A stretch of 64,000 nucleotides of DNA. It comes from Qipengyuania huizhouensis (GTDB lineage Bacteria; Pseudomonadota; Alphaproteobacteria; Sphingomonadales; Sphingomonadaceae). The position numbers and the translations under genes were made by a program. Location of the stretch: assembly GCF_019711635.1 (NCBI RefSeq), contig NZ_JAIGNT010000009.1, forward strand, positions 34,278-98,277, given 5' to 3'. Shown one piece after another: positions 1-8,222 of the stretch. The notes below the pieces were generated by a model. That model ran no database searches, had not been told where the DNA came from, and saw only the letters and a program-made list of their open reading frames with translations. Each line of letters begins with the position of its first letter. Positions within the stretch are counted from its first letter, which is position 1.

Positions 1-6
1 GCCTGC

Positions 7-81
7 TGGGGTGTAGCCAAGTGGTAAGGCACCGGTTTTTGGTACCGGCATTCGCAGGTTCGATCCCTGCCACCCCAGCCA
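7..81 (+). tRNA. tRNA-Gln (anticodon TTG)
   Basis: The full cloverleaf can be drawn. The 7-bp acceptor stem pairs bases 7-13 with 71-77, the discriminator is G78 and CCA is encoded at 79-81. The anticodon stem pairs 32-36 with 44-48 around a 7-base loop whose centre (39-41) reads TTG, so it decodes CAA glutamine codons. The gene is intact although its 3' end serves as the integration site of the island to its right: the element restores the tRNA end on insertion. Confidence 0.97.
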
Positions 82-82
82 C
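64..82 (+). repeat. attL: left copy of the 18-bp island core repeat
   Basis: Bases 64-81 (T-arm to CCA of tRNA-Gln) recur exactly and in the same orientation at 21760-21777. They include the heptamer CCCTGCC (65-71) followed by the arm ACCCCAGCC (72-80). Bases on either side differ between the two copies, so the shared block is exactly 18 bp. Direct repeats of a tRNA 3' end that bracket an integrase gene are the standard mark of tRNA-directed integration. Confidence 0.9.
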
Positions 83-140
83 TTTTCTGATATAGTCCAA
101 GCACCTGAAATCCTTCAGGTTTCCCTGCGAGTCAAAACCG

Positions 141-166
141 CGTGGCACCCTGCCGTGGCACCCTGT
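141..166 (+). repeat. Left-end pair of 13-bp direct repeats (candidate arm-type sites)
   Basis: The unit CGTGGCACCCTGC occurs at 141-153 and again, with one change in the last base, at 154-166. The same pair in the same orientation lies at 21663-21688 near the right end, with 24 identical consecutive bases between the two loci. The pair starts 60 bp inside the attL core. In lambda-type systems, repeated sites flanking the core bind the integrase N-terminal domain or an excisionase. That role here is inferred from position and repetition. Confidence 0.6.
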
Positions 167-732
167 CGCGGTCTCGATACAGCTACCATGATTCAGTCCG
201 ATTCGAGATGCAAGCGCGAACCGGCGCATCGCACAGTTTTTGTCTGACCTACCCACAATCGGATTGGCAGCGACCGAATGGCTGCAACCTGAGCGACCTT
301 TCAATGAACCAATTCGAGGACAGCAACCTGGGGCCTTTTCGAAACGCTAAACAGAACAGCTAGGCGGCGTTTTGCTCGGCCTCCGCTCGATGCTGGGCTT
401 GGGTCTTCGTCAGCATCGGTCATATCAGTAAAAAAAGGGCGGCTCAAAGAGCCGCCCTTGATAGGTGAGAACTCGTCGGGTTTCCCCCTCAGAGCCCTTC
501 GGGTCGCACAGCATTTCTACCACCGCGATGTTTCAATGAATTGTAGGGTTGCGCCATAATCATAGGTGGAGGTTATTTTCCGCGCAACATTACGAAGTCA
601 TCGGGGCACTCGTTCGGCCCAGACAGTGTGCGCTGCGGTCCGAAGTTCGAATTTTCGGTTCAAACCCTTAAGCCTCGCTGTGCTTCAGTTGCGGTGCAAT
701 ACGAAAATCTGAATCGGCTGCTATTTGCCTCC
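167..732. other. Left-end stretch without a convincing gene
   Basis: Apart from the terminator at 430-459 I see no supported gene here. Open frames at 142-363 (plus) and 489-563 (minus, 24 codons) lack a ribosome binding site and resemble nothing I recognise. The stretch separates the attachment end from the two-component genes and may hold remnants or a control region. Confidence 0.5.
430..459 (-). terminator. Rho-independent terminator, leftward
   Basis: An 11-bp perfect stem pairs 435-445 with 449-459 around a 3-base loop. Read leftward it is followed by a run of seven T (complement of A430-A436). It would stop leftward transcription from the response regulator and kinase genes before it reaches attL and tRNA-Gln. 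It lies about 275 bp past the last recognised leftward gene. Confidence 0.85.
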
Positions 733-1131
733 TTAATCGAAAAGATGCATTCCAGGTGGAGGCGGAGGGGGATTGCTAGACCCTCGGCGTTTCGCATCGG
801 CGACAGTCAAACCGGCGATGATTTGATCGTCCGAAAGTGGTTTGTGCAGACACCCGATGGCGAGATTTTCGATTGCCGCACCCGGGCAGTTACCCGTGGC
901 GAATACTACCGCAACTCCCATGGCATTCAGCTTTTTAGCGACGCTGACGCCACTATCGCCTCCGGCAAGACGCATATCCACCAGGGCGAGTTCTGGATTA
1001 TGTCGAGCCGCCGCGAATAGCGCCGATGCTTCGTCATCCGCTATCTCCACGACATCGTAACCATTCTCTTCCAACACAGCCTCAATGCTCATCGCAATCA
1101 GGGCCTCATCTTCAACAATCAGAATTTTCAT
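733..1131 (-). CDS. Single-domain response regulator (CheY-like)
   Basis: A 132-residue receiver domain with no output domain. It keeps the acidic pair E7/D8, the phospho-acceptor D52 (VDMRL), T79 in the stretch FATGN, and K97 (HKP). The FATG stretch after strand 4 resembles the FATGUY class of alphaproteobacterial single-domain regulators, which are commonly paired with HWE or HisKA_2 kinases; the kinase just upstream is of that type. The C-terminus ends in six consecutive prolines (121-126), which is odd for the fold and probably an unstructured tail. It follows the kinase by 26 bp and is probably co-transcribed with it. With no DNA-binding domain, it would act by protein contact or as a phosphate sink. 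The signal sensed is unknown. Confidence 0.85.
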   Translation of the reverse strand: MKILIVEDEALIAMSIEAVLEENGYDVVEIADDEASALFAAARHNPELALVDMRLAGGDSGVSVAKKLNAMGVAVVFATGNCPGAAIENLAIGCLHKPLSDDQIIAGLTVADAKRRGSSNPPPPPPGMHLFD

Positions 1132-1157
1132 GATTTAGAAGTGCCTGCAGGGGCCTC

Positions 1158-2198
1158 TCATTTAAGTGGCATAACCAATGTGACTTCAGTGCCGCCTTGG
1201 CCGCTCTTCTCAGATAACGTGGCTCTAATCTGCTTACTCAAGGCGCGGATAATCTTGGTGCCGAGGCCTGTTTGACTAGAACTTTTCTCGGCTTGGGGGA
1301 TCCCCACGCCGTCATCGTAAATCCTCACGGTTATCGCGCTATCATCAGAATTCAGATCGACACCGACGGTTCCTTTCTCCTTTTCCGAGAAGGCATACTT
1401 CAAGCTGTTGGTTAACAGTTCGGCAACAACCAATGCTAGTGGCACAGCACGGTCAATGCCGAGGGAAATTCCGTGCTGCAGATCGAGCTTTGCCGAAATT
1501 TGGTCCCGGATAGACAAGGACCGGATCGTAGCAGTAACGAGCTCCTCCAGAAATTCGGCGACATCGACCAGTGAGTGCTCGCCATTCATGTAGAGCCGTT
1601 GGTGAATCGCCGCGACTACCGCAATGCGATTTCGCGCATCGAGGAGTGCAGCTTTCAAATTGTCCTCCCTCACCTCTTTTGCCTGCAGTTGCAGCAAGGC
1701 AGTCACAACCTGCAGGCTGTTTTTGACGCGGTGGTTAACTTCCTGGAGTAGAACTTCGCGGCTGGCTAGAGCCTTCTCCAGCTCTTCGCCGCGTTCAACT
1801 AGAGCACGCTTAAGCGTGTTCTCATGGGTGATGTCACGGATGGCTGCGAAGAAAATTCGCTCGTCATCCTGCCGCAAAAGCTGAAGATGCACCGAGACAT
1901 CGTATAGACTGCCATCCTTGCGTTGATGAACAGTCTCGAAAACGAGATCCCCGCTATCGCTTTCCAGAAGTGGTCGCACTTTCTCGCGAAACTGGGCTTC
2001 GCTGAGCTCGGGTTTGAGATCCCAGGGGGTCAGATTTCGGAGTTCCTCGAGAGTGTAACCCAGATTCTCACGCGCCCCTCTGTTGACGAGAAGAAAGGCA
2101 AAATCTGTGACCGAGAATATGTAAATTTCGCTCGCAGCGTCCTCAACGATAAGCCCGAGTTGGCTCGCAGTCATGGGCAGTGTTTCGCGAAGGGGCAT
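1158..2198 (-). CDS. PAS-HisKA_2 sensor histidine kinase
   Basis: A 346-residue soluble kinase. A PAS domain (about 20-125) is followed by a HisKA_2 dimerisation region with phospho-accepting H156 in NHRVKN, then a HATPase_c domain with N box (ELLTNSLKYAF), G1 (DDGVGIP) and G2 (TGLGTKII). I chose the ATG at 2198 because AGGAG lies 8 bases upstream. A TTG 46 codons earlier is in frame but overlaps the preceding gene and has no binding site. No membrane segment is visible, so it probably senses a cytoplasmic cue through the PAS domain; the ligand is not evident. The cognate partner is presumably the response regulator immediately downstream. Confidence 0.88.
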   Translation of the reverse strand: MPLRETLPMTASQLGLIVEDAASEIYIFSVTDFAFLLVNRGARENLGYTLEELRNLTPWDLKPELSEAQFREKVRPLLESDSGDLVFETVHQRKDGSLYDVSVHLQLLRQDDERIFFAAIRDITHENTLKRALVERGEELEKALASREVLLQEVNHRVKNSLQVVTALLQLQAKEVREDNLKAALLDARNRIAVVAAIHQRLYMNGEHSLVDVAEFLEELVTATIRSLSIRDQISAKLDLQHGISLGIDRAVPLALVVAELLTNSLKYAFSEKEKGTVGVDLNSDDSAITVRIYDDGVGIPQAEKSSSQTGLGTKIIRALSKQIRATLSEKSGQGGTEVTLVMPLK

Positions 2199-2271
2199 CG
2201 TATAATCTCCTACCCGATGATGCAGCGGTGTCGGATACCCCGCACTACCTACGTCTTCGAATATCAGGGTT

Positions 2272-2312
2272 GTTGAAACATTGGCCCATTGCAATTCTTG
2301 AGTTGAAACATT
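2272..2312. repeat. Two 11-bp direct repeats 30 bp apart upstream of the kinase gene
   Basis: GTTGAAACATT occurs at 2272-2282 and again at 2302-2312. The 30-bp period is close to three helical turns, so both copies face the same side of the DNA. They lie 74-114 bp upstream of the kinase start. A paired operator for a transcription factor is plausible; which factor is unknown. Confidence 0.45.
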
Positions 2313-2319
2313 CGATCTT

Positions 2320-2595
2320 TCAAGCCCTCGCGTCAATGAAGACGTTCGCCGCGCCTTCCAAAACGAACACCCAAATCACGACGCACGCAATCCAGCCCAA
2401 ATTGAATAGTGCCAATGCCGTCCAGACTGCTGCCGGCGTCGCCCTCCGTCGCCCCGGCCCCCTCACCATCTGACCGGGTTTCTCGCCGCGAAAAAGACGT
2501 GCAACATCGGGGAGGTGGAGAAGGAGCCACATTCCCGCGGCCAGACTGACGACGGCAAAAAATGCAATGAGAGCAGGGAGGAACCACAAGGGCAT
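2320..2595 (-). CDS. Small two-helix membrane protein of unknown function
   Basis: 91 residues with two hydrophobic segments (about 4-28 and 57-84) joined by a basic loop rich in Arg, Gly and Pro (34-52). AGGAG lies 7 bases before the ATG, which supports it as a real gene. It reads in the same direction as the cbb3 assembly genes, 195 bp after ccoS, and precedes the kinase gene. I do not recognise the family. Its position suggests a link to the oxidase or to the two-component system, but nothing in the sequence proves either. Confidence 0.65.
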   Translation of the reverse strand: MPLWFLPALIAFFAVVSLAAGMWLLLHLPDVARLFRGEKPGQMVRGPGRRRATPAAVWTALALFNLGWIACVVIWVFVLEGAANVFIDARA

Positions 2596-2790
2596 AGATC
2601 AACTCCTATTGAACCGGATCAGACGGCTGAACTGGACCGACAGACGCATGGCTGGCGAAATTTATCAGACGATGTGCTGTATCGACATTTTGGCAGAGGA
2701 CGCGGCGCCGAAGTGCTCCACGACCGAATAGGCTACGGACAGAGTTCGGACCGAGGCCGGAAGTATTGCAAGTAGCAGGGTCTTTAGCTT

Positions 2791-2976
2791 TCATCGAAGA
2801 GATTCCTCTTCTTCGGTCCTCGCCAACTGAGCGTCTTCCTCATCATCGATCAGGATGCGGTTGGCTGCACCGTCGAGATCTTCGAATTGGCCGTCACGCA
2901 TGGCCCAGAAAAACAGGACCAGACCTGCACCGCCTAGAAAAAGAGCGACCGGTATGAGAAATACGAGAACGTTCAT
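2791..2976 (-). CDS. ccoS: cbb3 oxidase maturation protein CcoS
   Basis: 61 residues with one N-terminal transmembrane helix (4-25) followed by FWAMRDGQFEDLDG and an acidic tail, the typical CcoS (FixS) layout. CcoS is needed for heme and copper incorporation into the cbb3 catalytic subunit. The start codon overlaps the ccoI stop (ATGA, 2973-2976), indicating translational coupling. It is the last recognised member of the ccoNOQP-ccoGHIS transcript. Confidence 0.92.
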   Translation of the reverse strand: MNVLVFLIPVALFLGGAGLVLFFWAMRDGQFEDLDGAANRILIDDEEDAQLARTEEEESLR

Positions 2977-5102
2977 GGCGCGTTTCCGACCCGGGCGAGG
3001 CGCAGGGAATTGCCAACCACCACCAGAGAACTGAGCGACATGGCGATGGCCGCGATCAAGGGCGTCGCCAAGCCAGCGAGCGCCAGCGGCACGGCTAGGA
3101 CATTGTAACCAATGGCAAAGCCGAAGTTTTGGCGCACGATCCGCATTGTTCGGCGTGCAACAGCAACAGCGAGTGCGACCGTTATAAGTGTTCGGCCCAA
3201 AAAGACCGCATCAGCAGCTTGCTGACTTACGTCGCTCGCACTGCCGGGCGCTATTGATGCGTGGGCAGCGGCGAGTGCGGGGCCATCGTTAATCCCATCG
3301 CCGACCATCAAAGGGCGATGACCTTGCGCTTTCAGCGACTCCAGCAGTGCTAGCTTGTTTTCGGGGCGCATCTCGGAATCGCCCTTGATATTTAAGGCAC
3401 GCGCAAGAGCTCCAACGGGTGCTTGCCGATCGCCAGAAATAATTCGGCTTTCGACACCGAGAGCTTGAAGAACGGAGAGAGTTTCCGCGACATCAGGGCG
3501 TTCCGGGTCCAAAAATGGGATGGCGACCAAGCTTTCCCCGATCCGAAGGGTGGTGGACAATCCCTCGCCAGCGGTGGCGGTCCGCTCCAGGGCGACAGGA
3601 ATTCCGGACCAATCTCCCTTGATGCCCTCCCCGCCCGCTTCGGATAGCAAGCCAACCGCAGCGGACCGGATCCCCCCTCCCTCAAGGGCGGTTGCCAGTC
3701 CCTTGCTCAGGGGATGCCGGCTGGCCTGGGCCAACGCCAGGGCGACGGATTTTTGTTCGCTCGACAAGCGATCGATCTGCGGCACCGGTTCTCCCATCGT
3801 GAGCGTGCCAGTTTTATCGAATAAGGCCGTATCCACCTCGGCGAGCCGTTCGAGCGCGCTGCCGTCTTTGACGAGTAGGCCGCGTTTCGCCAAGGCTCCC
3901 GATGCTACCACCTGTGCCGCTGGGACTGCCAACCCCATGGCACAGGGGCAGGTAATGATGAGCACGGCTATCGCGATTACCAGGGACTGGTGCAGACCGA
4001 CGCCTGCGATCATCCATCCAAGGAAGGCCATCAAAGCGAGGGTATGGACCGCTGGCGCATAAAGCCGCGAAGCGCGATCGGCTATACGAACATAATGACT
4101 TCGCGACTGTCCAGCCTCATCCATCAACCGCGCGATTTCGGCTATAGCCGTATCTGAGGAAGCGGCAGTGACGCGCACGCGAATGGGATTGGACAAGTTT
4201 ATCGCCCCGGCAAACACGAGGTCCTTATGTCCCACGGATTGAGGCGTGCTTTCGCCTGTCAGCATCGAATTGTCGATCGAACTCCGACCGTCTTCAATCA
4301 CTCCGTCAGCCGCGAGAGCCTCGCCAGCCGCGACCAGCATCAACATATCGGGCTGGAGATCTGCCGCCGCTACCGTCGTTGTCGATCCGTCCTCAGCCAA
4401 GATCCTAGCTGACTTGCCCATGCGGGATAGCAGGGCACCGATACCCGCACGGGTCTTGTTTCGCATTGTCGCATCGAGTGCGCGTCCGGCTAAAAGGAAG
4501 AACAGCAGCATGACTGCACTATCGAAATAGGCGTGTTGGCCTCCAGTCGCCGTTTCGTATACGCTCAAGCCGGTCGCGAGCAGGACTCCGATGGAGATCG
4601 GCACATCCATGTTCGTCCGGCGATGCCGCAGAGCCATTGCCGCGCTCGAAAAGAACGGACGCCCGGCATAGGCAACCACCGGCAATGCGATCAGCGCAGA
4701 GAGCCAGTGGAACAACTCGCGCGTGACGCCGCCTGCTCCCGACCAGACACTAACGGACAACAGCATGATGTTCATCATGCCGAACCCCGCGACGGCAAGC
4801 GAACGCAGGAGCATGCGACTCTCAACATCATCCTGTCCGAGCGGATTGGTTTCCGCGGCCTGACCTTCGAAACCTAGTTTTCCGATGGCATGAACCAAGG
4901 CATCCGCGTCCAGCGATCGGTCATGCCGGACAGCGACCCGTTTCGCGGAGAAATTCACGCGCACCGCGTCGACACCATCAACCTTCTGCAAACCTCGCTC
5001 GATCTTGGCGATGCAACCTGCGCACCGCATACCTGGGACAGTGAAGCGGCTGTCTGTGAGCTGGATGGGTTCGTCCGCTGCAAGGTTCATCCGGACATTC
5101 AC
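2973..5102 (-). CDS. ccoI: Copper-exporting P1B-type ATPase for cbb3 assembly, CcoI/FixI
   Basis: A 709-residue P-type ATPase. One N-terminal heavy-metal-associated domain carries CAGC (27-30). Eight membrane helices are expected, including the CPC metal site (385-387), with phosphorylated D429 in DKTGT, the SRHP motif and the hinge GDGINDGPAL. The family supplies copper to the cbb3 active site. The start is GTG at 5102, which overlaps the ccoH stop as GTGA and has a purine-rich site (GGAAGAG) 8 bases upstream; an ATG four codons later has none. It sits in the canonical G-H-I-S order. Confidence 0.95.
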   Translation of the reverse strand: MNVRMNLAADEPIQLTDSRFTVPGMRCAGCIAKIERGLQKVDGVDAVRVNFSAKRVAVRHDRSLDADALVHAIGKLGFEGQAAETNPLGQDDVESRMLLRSLAVAGFGMMNIMLLSVSVWSGAGGVTRELFHWLSALIALPVVAYAGRPFFSSAAMALRHRRTNMDVPISIGVLLATGLSVYETATGGQHAYFDSAVMLLFFLLAGRALDATMRNKTRAGIGALLSRMGKSARILAEDGSTTTVAAADLQPDMLMLVAAGEALAADGVIEDGRSSIDNSMLTGESTPQSVGHKDLVFAGAINLSNPIRVRVTAASSDTAIAEIARLMDEAGQSRSHYVRIADRASRLYAPAVHTLALMAFLGWMIAGVGLHQSLVIAIAVLIITCPCAMGLAVPAAQVVASGALAKRGLLVKDGSALERLAEVDTALFDKTGTLTMGEPVPQIDRLSSEQKSVALALAQASRHPLSKGLATALEGGGIRSAAVGLLSEAGGEGIKGDWSGIPVALERTATAGEGLSTTLRIGESLVAIPFLDPERPDVAETLSVLQALGVESRIISGDRQAPVGALARALNIKGDSEMRPENKLALLESLKAQGHRPLMVGDGINDGPALAAAHASIAPGSASDVSQQAADAVFLGRTLITVALAVAVARRTMRIVRQNFGFAIGYNVLAVPLALAGLATPLIAAIAMSLSSLVVVGNSLRLARVGNAP

Positions 5103-5548
5103 TGCAAATGCTCTTCCACCGACCAGGTCAGCCTATCGGGTGAAGTGATGGTCAGCCGCACAATCCAGCGCCCGGCCTTTAGTGGCTCTAGTGAAACGTG
5201 ATTTCCGGGTGTCGCCTCGATAAAGCCAAGTTGCATCGTTTCCGGCTTACCGAGCGGCCGGCGAGCGACTGCGTTCACGGAGGAGCCATCAGGCACCGAG
5301 GTTGTTTCGACCACGAGGTGGTGGTTGTCGCTGCGCGACATTTTCGCGGTCCATCCCAGTGCTTCCTGACGTTCGGCAGCTTCAAGCCAGTCGTTGAACT
5401 CCTGACTAGCGACGTAGGAGTTCTGGACTACGACCCCTCCAAAGCCGCGGACGGCCAGCGTGGCCATGAACAGGTTAACCGCAATGATGACGGCGAAGCC
5501 GGACACAATGATCACGGCCATGTGCTTGCCAGTGAATTCGCCCTTCAT
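5099..5548 (-). CDS. ccoH: cbb3 oxidase assembly protein CcoH/FixH
   Basis: 149 residues with one membrane helix near the N-terminus (about 10-33) and a periplasmic FixH domain (VVQNSYVASQEFNDWL through LTITSP). CcoH helps stabilise the cbb3 complex during assembly. The ATG at 5548 overlaps the ccoG stop (ATGA, 5545-5548) and follows GGAAGGAA. The upstream in-frame extension lies wholly inside ccoG and is rejected. Confidence 0.92.
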   Translation of the reverse strand: MKGEFTGKHMAVIIVSGFAVIIAVNLFMATLAVRGFGGVVVQNSYVASQEFNDWLEAAERQEALGWTAKMSRSDNHHLVVETTSVPDGSSVNAVARRPLGKPETMQLGFIEATPGNHVSLEPLKAGRWIVRLTITSPDRLTWSVEEHLQ

Positions 5549-7155
5549 TCGCTTCCTTCCGGCGTATCGAAGCGCGCTTCGGTTACAACGCTCTCTCGCT
5601 GTTCGTCGCGCGATGTCACACGGAAGCTGAATTCCTGCGTATCCGCGCCTTCCGGCACAATGACATATGCGCGAACTGCGAGCACCTGGTCTGTCGGCAC
5701 CGTTTTGATCTGCATGCGTCCAGCCGCCTCGCGACCGATGGTGTCTGTCCACATCACCGCCCCTGGAAGACCCTGAAGCTCTATCTCCATCTCGCGCGGC
5801 CGGCTCTCCATATTGCGCAGCTTGAGAGTATAGGAATTGCGCACCGAGCCATCGCTCATCAGGATATAAGGCGGATTGCGGTCGGGCGTGACCGACAGGC
5901 CCACGTGGCTACGCACGCCTAGAGCGAACAGCATGGCAAGACCGATGCTGCCCCAGATGAGGAAATAGGCGATGGTCCTTGGTCGCAGCAGGGCTTTCCA
6001 CGGCGGCCGTGTCGCTTCCCCGTTCGCTTCCTTCTCACAATCCTCGAGCGTCGCGTAGTCGATCAAGCCGCGCGGGCGCCCCACTTCCGCCATGACCTTG
6101 TCACAGGCATCGATGCACAGGGCACAGGTGATGCAGCCGACTTGAGGGCCTTCTCGAATGTCGATCCCCGTTGGACAGACGGCCACGCACTGCAGGCAGT
6201 CGATACAGTCCCCGAATTTCTCAGGATCCTTTTTAGCCTTCTTGACGCTGCCGCGCGGTTCACCGCGCCAGTCCTTGTAGGTCACGAGCAGCGACTTCTC
6301 GTCCATCATAGCCGTCTGGATTCGGGGCCAGGGGCACATGTAGATGCACACCTGTTCGCGCATGAAACCGCCGAGTGTGAATGTGGTGAGTGTAAGGATG
6401 GCCACCGTGATGTAAGCGGCAGAAGCAGCCTCCCCCGCCCAAAAATCGCGCACGAGGGTCGGCGCATCGGCGAAATACATGATCCACGCACCCCCCGTCC
6501 AGAAGCTGATGACCAGATAAATGGTGTATTTAAACGTCCGTTTCGCGATCTTTTTCGGTCCGAGAGGCGCCGCGTCCAACTTCATGCGCGCGTTCCGGTC
6601 GCCATCGACAAAGCGATCGATGTGTTGGAACAGGTCCGTCCAGACCGTCTGCGGACAAGCGTATCCGCACCACGCACGGCCCACCGCGCTCGTCACCAGG
6701 AAGAGGCCAAGTGCAGCCATAATGAGCAGACCGGCCACATAGTAGAACTCGTGCGGCCAGATCTCGATGCCGAACATGTAAAACCGACGATTGGCGAGAT
6801 CGACCAGGACCGCCTGATCTGGCGCGTATGGTCCGCGATCCCAGCGAATCCACGGCGTGCCGTAATAGATCGCAAGCGTCACGAACATGACAAACCATTT
6901 GAAGCGGCGAAAGGGACCGTCGATGCGCTTGTTGTGCACCTTGGTTCGCTTCTCGAACAACTTGGTCGGTAGTTGCTGCCTGGGCGGCTCGTGTGGCTCG
7001 TGCCGAAGCGTGGTGGCTTCCGGCTCGGCTACGGCACCGGAAACCGGCTCGTTGGTCTTCGCGCGCCCGTCCTCTACTACGACCGACCAGTCGCGGTTCT
7101 CGCCTTCCCGGCGAGGACGTGCGCTCGAAGCGCGGCCGGGATCACGGTTCTTCAT
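5545..7155 (-). CDS. ccoG: cbb3 accessory ferredoxin-like membrane protein CcoG/FixG
   Basis: 536 residues. A basic N-terminus (1-75) precedes membrane helices, including one followed by CGYACPQTVW and a second Cys pair in CIYMCPW. Two ferredoxin-type 4Fe-4S motifs follow (CIDCLQCVAVCP and CITCALCIDAC), then a further helix and a C-terminal Ig-like periplasmic domain. CcoG is a cupric reductase in studied relatives, delivering Cu(I) for oxidase assembly. The ATG at 7155 overlaps the end of ccoP by 14 bp and follows GGAGG closely. Confidence 0.93.
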   Translation of the reverse strand: MKNRDPGRASSARPRREGENRDWSVVVEDGRAKTNEPVSGAVAEPEATTLRHEPHEPPRQQLPTKLFEKRTKVHNKRIDGPFRRFKWFVMFVTLAIYYGTPWIRWDRGPYAPDQAVLVDLANRRFYMFGIEIWPHEFYYVAGLLIMAALGLFLVTSAVGRAWCGYACPQTVWTDLFQHIDRFVDGDRNARMKLDAAPLGPKKIAKRTFKYTIYLVISFWTGGAWIMYFADAPTLVRDFWAGEAASAAYITVAILTLTTFTLGGFMREQVCIYMCPWPRIQTAMMDEKSLLVTYKDWRGEPRGSVKKAKKDPEKFGDCIDCLQCVAVCPTGIDIREGPQVGCITCALCIDACDKVMAEVGRPRGLIDYATLEDCEKEANGEATRPPWKALLRPRTIAYFLIWGSIGLAMLFALGVRSHVGLSVTPDRNPPYILMSDGSVRNSYTLKLRNMESRPREMEIELQGLPGAVMWTDTIGREAAGRMQIKTVPTDQVLAVRAYVIVPEGADTQEFSFRVTSRDEQRESVVTEARFDTPEGSE

Positions 7156-8053
7156 CAACCTCCACCGTGGGATCATCGGCGACTTCGACGAATTCCTCGC
7201 CGCCGCCGAGCGACCAGACATAGGCCGAGAGCATCTTGATCGTGACCGGATCGAGGCGACCGCTCCAATGCGGCATCCGGCCCATCTTGGGGTTCAGGAT
7301 CTGCTGGCGAATCTGTTCGCGTGAACTACCGTAAAGCCAGATTGCATCGTTCAGGCGCGGCGCACCGAGTTCGCGGTTACCTTCGCCGGCAAGGCCGTGA
7401 CAGACTGAGCAGTTATCTTCATAGGTTTGCGCACCGAGCGCGTTTCGGGATCCTTTACCGCTTAGCGAAAGCGTATGATCCACGAGCGCGTTGAGCTGAG
7501 CAGCTTCGAACGCGCCTTCGAACGGCGGCATGACGCTGGCTCTGGTGTCATCAACGCCCGGAGAGCGAATGCCATTCACCAGCGTATATTCGATCGCCTT
7601 GAGATCACCGCCCCATAGCCAATCATCGTCGTTGAGGTTGGGATAGCCCAGCGTCTGGCTTCCTGCGGCACCCGAGCCGTGGCACTGTGAGCAGTGAACT
7701 TGAAATGCCGATCTGCCGCCAGCCACTGCCTGAGCGAACAAGCCGCTATTCTCAGGGAGGCGTTCAATCGGAATTCGCGACAATTCCTCTCGCACAGTAA
7801 CGCGCGCCTGATCGACGGCACTCATTTCTTTGGCCAGCTCGCCGCGGCTACTCCAGCCGAGCACGCCTTCAGTTGCCTTGTCCACGAGTGGCCATGCCGG
7901 GTAGAGGATCACATACACTATGCCCCAGACGATGGTCAGATATAGCGTCCAGAGCCACCACCTCGGCATCGGGGTGTCGAGCTCCTCGATTCCGTCCCAT
8001 TCGTGACCGACGGTTTCGGTGCCGGTGGGCTCGTCGATGCGCTTATTCACCAT
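7142..8053 (-). CDS. ccoP: cbb3 oxidase diheme subunit III, CcoP
   Basis: 303 residues. The N-terminal region has one membrane helix (about 33-52) preceded by the conserved DEPTGTETVGHEWDGIEEL stretch. Two cytochrome c domains follow, with heme motifs CSQCH (121-125) and CSVCH (215-219) and distal methionines in MPPF and in KMGRMPHW. It passes electrons from soluble cytochrome c to CcoO and CcoN. The true start is ATG 8053, overlapping the end of ccoQ; in-frame codons further upstream lie inside ccoQ. Length fits the family. Confidence 0.95.
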   Translation of the reverse strand: MVNKRIDEPTGTETVGHEWDGIEELDTPMPRWWLWTLYLTIVWGIVYVILYPAWPLVDKATEGVLGWSSRGELAKEMSAVDQARVTVREELSRIPIERLPENSGLFAQAVAGGRSAFQVHCSQCHGSGAAGSQTLGYPNLNDDDWLWGGDLKAIEYTLVNGIRSPGVDDTRASVMPPFEGAFEAAQLNALVDHTLSLSGKGSRNALGAQTYEDNCSVCHGLAGEGNRELGAPRLNDAIWLYGSSREQIRQQILNPKMGRMPHWSGRLDPVTIKMLSAYVWSLGGGEEFVEVADDPTVEVDEEP

Positions 8054-8222
8054 CGTCGCGCCTCTTGATCTCATCTTCCTTGAAAATGGAACGTGCTGCC
8101 TCCTGATTGTGCTCCTTTGCACCTGGTCGAAACACCCACAGACACAGCCCTAGGAAGAGCACAAGAAGCGCGATCAAGCCGTAGCTGTCAGCAAAGTGCC
8201 GCAACTGATCGTAGAGGCTCAT
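8043..8222 (-). CDS. ccoQ: cbb3 oxidase small subunit IV, CcoQ
   Basis: A 59-residue protein beginning [15 protein letters not shown], with one membrane helix (about 15-31) followed by WVFRPG and a charged tail ending RRDDGE. This is the standard CcoQ plan; in related oxidases it stabilises the CcoP-CcoNO interaction. The start overlaps the ccoO stop (ATGA, 8219-8222) and the end overlaps the ccoP start by 11 bp. It is short enough to be missed by length cut-offs. Confidence 0.92.
   Translation of the reverse strand: MSLYDQLRHFADSYGLIALLVLFLGLCLWVFRPGAKEHNQEAARSIFKEDEIKRRDDGE

Noticed and set aside
142..363. A 73-codon frame beginning inside the left-end repeats
   Set aside because: It starts in the repeat, lacks a ribosome binding site and its product resembles nothing; repeat DNA explains it better.
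489..563. A 24-codon minus-strand frame just before the terminator
   Set aside because: The terminator placement is suggestive, but no binding site precedes the ATG and the peptide is too short to judge.
628..1020. A 130-codon plus-strand frame over the response regulator
   Set aside because: It is antisense to a receiver domain with all key residues and has no ribosome binding site.
2606..2794. A 62-codon frame between ccoS and the small membrane protein
   Set aside because: No binding site, no hydrophobic or domain pattern, and it overlaps the end of ccoS.
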